Below are positions 62,824 through 64,000 of a DNA stretch of 64,000 nucleotides, in pieces. Source of the DNA: Burkholderia sp. WSM2232 (lineage in GTDB: Bacteria; Pseudomonadota; Gammaproteobacteria; Burkholderiales; Burkholderiaceae); NCBI RefSeq assembly GCF_000472545.1, contig NZ_AWZV01000015.1, forward strand, positions 73,299 through 137,298, given 5' to 3'. The position numbers and the translations under genes are program-made. The stretch's first letter is position 1. The number at the start of each line of letters is the position of its first letter. The notes beneath the pieces are model-generated. The model ran no database searches. It had not been told where the DNA came from and saw nothing but the letters and a program-made list of their open reading frames with translations.

Positions 62824-64000
62824 TCAGAACCCGGCAGCGAGCCCGTCGCGGCGGCTGTCGCTGGCCGCGACATAGCCGCGATCCGGATCGTTGCGGTCGA
62901 GCCTCCAGATGAATTGCCCCGAGCCGAAGTCCATGTAAGGGTCGTAGACCGACTTGATGGTATGGCCGCGGCGTTCGAGCTCTTGCGCCGTGCCGTGATC
63001 GAGCGCCGCCTCGATGTCGATCGTGAAGTCGCGGTTGACCTTCCAGCGCGGCGCGTCGCATGCGGCCTGCGGTTGCTGACCATAGTCCAGCATGCGCACA
63101 ACGGTTTGCAGGTGCCCTTGCGGCTGCATGTCGCCGCCCATCACGCCGAAACTCATCACGGCCTCCTGCTGGCCGTCCACCTGCCGCGTGAGGAACGCCG
63201 GGATGATGGTGTGAAAAGGCCGCTTGCCGCCTTCCACGACGTTGGGCGATTTCGGGTCCATCGAAAAGCCGCAGCCGCGGTTCTGCAAGGAAATGCCGAG
63301 GCCGGGCACGACGCAGCCCGAGCCGAAGCCCATGTAGTTCGACTGAATGAAGCTGACCATCATGCCGCGCTCGTCGGCCGCCGACATATAGATCGTGCCG
63401 CCCGCTTTCGGCATGCCGAAGCCGAACTGCGTCGCGCGTGACGGGTCGATCAGCTTCGCGCGCTCCTTTAGATAGGCGCCGTCGAGCATCTGTTCGGGCG
63501 TCACTTCCATTGAGCGCGGATCGGCGACATAACGGTAGACGTCCGCGAACGCGAGCTTCATCGCCTCGATCTGCAGATGCTGTGTTTCAATGCCGTCCAC
63601 CTTCAGCGCTGCCAGGTCGAACTGTTCCAGAATGCCGAGCGCAATCAACGCGGCGATGCCCTGTCCGTTAGGCGGGATTTCGTGCACCGTGTAGCCGCGA
63701 TAGTTCTTGCCGATCGGCTCGACCCATTCGGGCTGGAAATTGCGCAGGTCGTCGAGCGTCATGGCGGCGCCGCACTCGCGCGAGAATGCCGCGATCCGCT
63801 CGGCGATTTCGCCTTCGTAATAGGCGCGCGGGCCTTGCTCCGCGATCATGCGCAAGGTCTTCGCGTGGCCGGGCATGCGCAGGAGCTCGCTCACCTCCGG
63901 GGCGCGGCCGTGAGGCATGAAGGCCTCGGCGAAACCCGGCTGGTTCTGGAGTTCGGGCACGGCGGCGGCCCACTTGCGCGCCACGACGCTCGCCACCGCA
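62824..64000 (-). CDS. Gamma-glutamyltransferase family protein, 5' end beyond window
   Basis: Ntn-hydrolase that cleaves or transfers gamma-glutamyl groups from glutathione or related amides. The frame runs to the window edge, so the N-terminus and any signal peptide are unseen. The visible 391 residues include the large-subunit end and the small subunit. The likely autocleavage Thr is in GGTIYMSAADERG, followed by SFIQSNYMGFGSGCVVPGLG. The NRGCGFSMDP motif and the closing MQPQGHLQTVVRMLDYGQQP region are typical. The Ala-Ala-Asp after the Thr differs from the usual SVVD form, so this is closer to YwrD-type or acylase-like members. Substrate is uncertain. Confidence 0.88.
   Translation of the reverse strand, partial: AVASVVARKWAAAVPELQNQPGFAEAFMPHGRAPEVSELLRMPGHAKTLRMIAEQGPRAYYEGEIAERIAAFSRECGAAMTLDDLRNFQPEWVEPIGKNYRGYTVHEIPPNGQGIAALIALGILEQFDLAALKVDGIETQHLQIEAMKLAFADVYRYVADPRSMEVTPEQMLDGAYLKERAKLIDPSRATQFGFGMPKAGGTIYMSAADERGMMVSFIQSNYMGFGSGCVVPGLGISLQNRGCGFSMDPKSPNVVEGGKRPFHTIIPAFLTRQVDGQQEAVMSFGVMGGDMQPQGHLQTVVRMLDYGQQPQAACDAPRWKVNRDFTIDIEAALDHGTAQELERRGHTIKSVYDPYMDFGSGQFIWRLDRNDPDRGYVAASDSRRDGLAAGF

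Noticed and set aside
62557..63061. 169-residue - strand frame overlapping the gamma-glutamyltransferase end
   Set aside because: It is an out-of-phase shadow of the longer, recognisable gene and of the small + strand gene.

Overview
The window looks like a piece of a high-GC betaproteobacterial chromosome, most likely Paraburkholderia or a close relative in the Burkholderiaceae. The reasons are the codon use, a class I lipase followed by its Burkholderia-type foldase, a DUF3331 protein, and a type VI secretion (T6SS) locus whose gene order is common in that group. No gene can be assigned to a species from sequence alone.

Layout. (1) 1-22567: an almost complete T6SS locus, all on the + strand and tightly packed: tssB (cut by the window edge), tssC, hcp, tssE, tssF, tssG, clpV, vgrG, a delivery module (DUF2169-pentapeptide protein, second pentapeptide protein, DUF3540, DUF4150 PAAR-like), then tssJ, tssK, tssL and tssM. 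The TssM ends in an unexpected SPOR-like domain. tssA is not in the window. (2) 22754-29056: an AraC regulator, a CsgG-like lipoprotein, a NarL-type regulator with Glu in place of the phosphoacceptor Asp, a DUF3331 protein, and a secreted lipase with its foldase. (3) 29099-38192: an accessory block that looks like a type III effector island. It has an unknown gene, two ankyrin-repeat ORFs (one with an F-box-like start), and two large divergent genes whose products share an N-terminal region. One of these has an Ala-Trp-Arg motif and a perfect PIP/hrpII box (TTCGC-N15-TTCGC) upstream. No type III apparatus genes are visible, so they would have to lie elsewhere. (4) 38242-49760: metabolic and transport genes: a pyridine nucleotide-disulfide oxidoreductase, a decayed alpha/beta hydrolase, lactate permease, a two-copy Cys-motif protein, an orphan FlgM, a LysR regulator divergent from a FUSC-type exporter, a small exported protein, and a CoA-transferase. 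(5) 49800-64000: two tandem family 2 glycosyltransferases, a permuted papain-fold hydrolase, an overlapping RsbQ-like hydrolase/PAS hybrid kinase pair, a multicopper oxidase, a third glycosyltransferase, an SDR divergent from an AraC regulator, two small hydrophilic proteins, and the 3' part of a gamma-glutamyltransferase gene.

How the parts fit. The first 22.5 kb encode sheath, baseplate, membrane complex, ATPase and spike of one contractile injection machine, with adaptor and PAAR-like genes beside vgrG but no recognisable toxin. The effector-like island seems to be a separate host-interaction acquisition, probably under an HrpB/HrpX-type AraC activator. RsbQ-like hydrolase and kinase probably form one ligand-sensing unit. 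The best candidates for something undescribed are the pair of divergent genes with a common N-terminal region, the F-box-like/ankyrin protein, the TssM-SPOR fusion, and the RsbQ/PAS-kinase pair.
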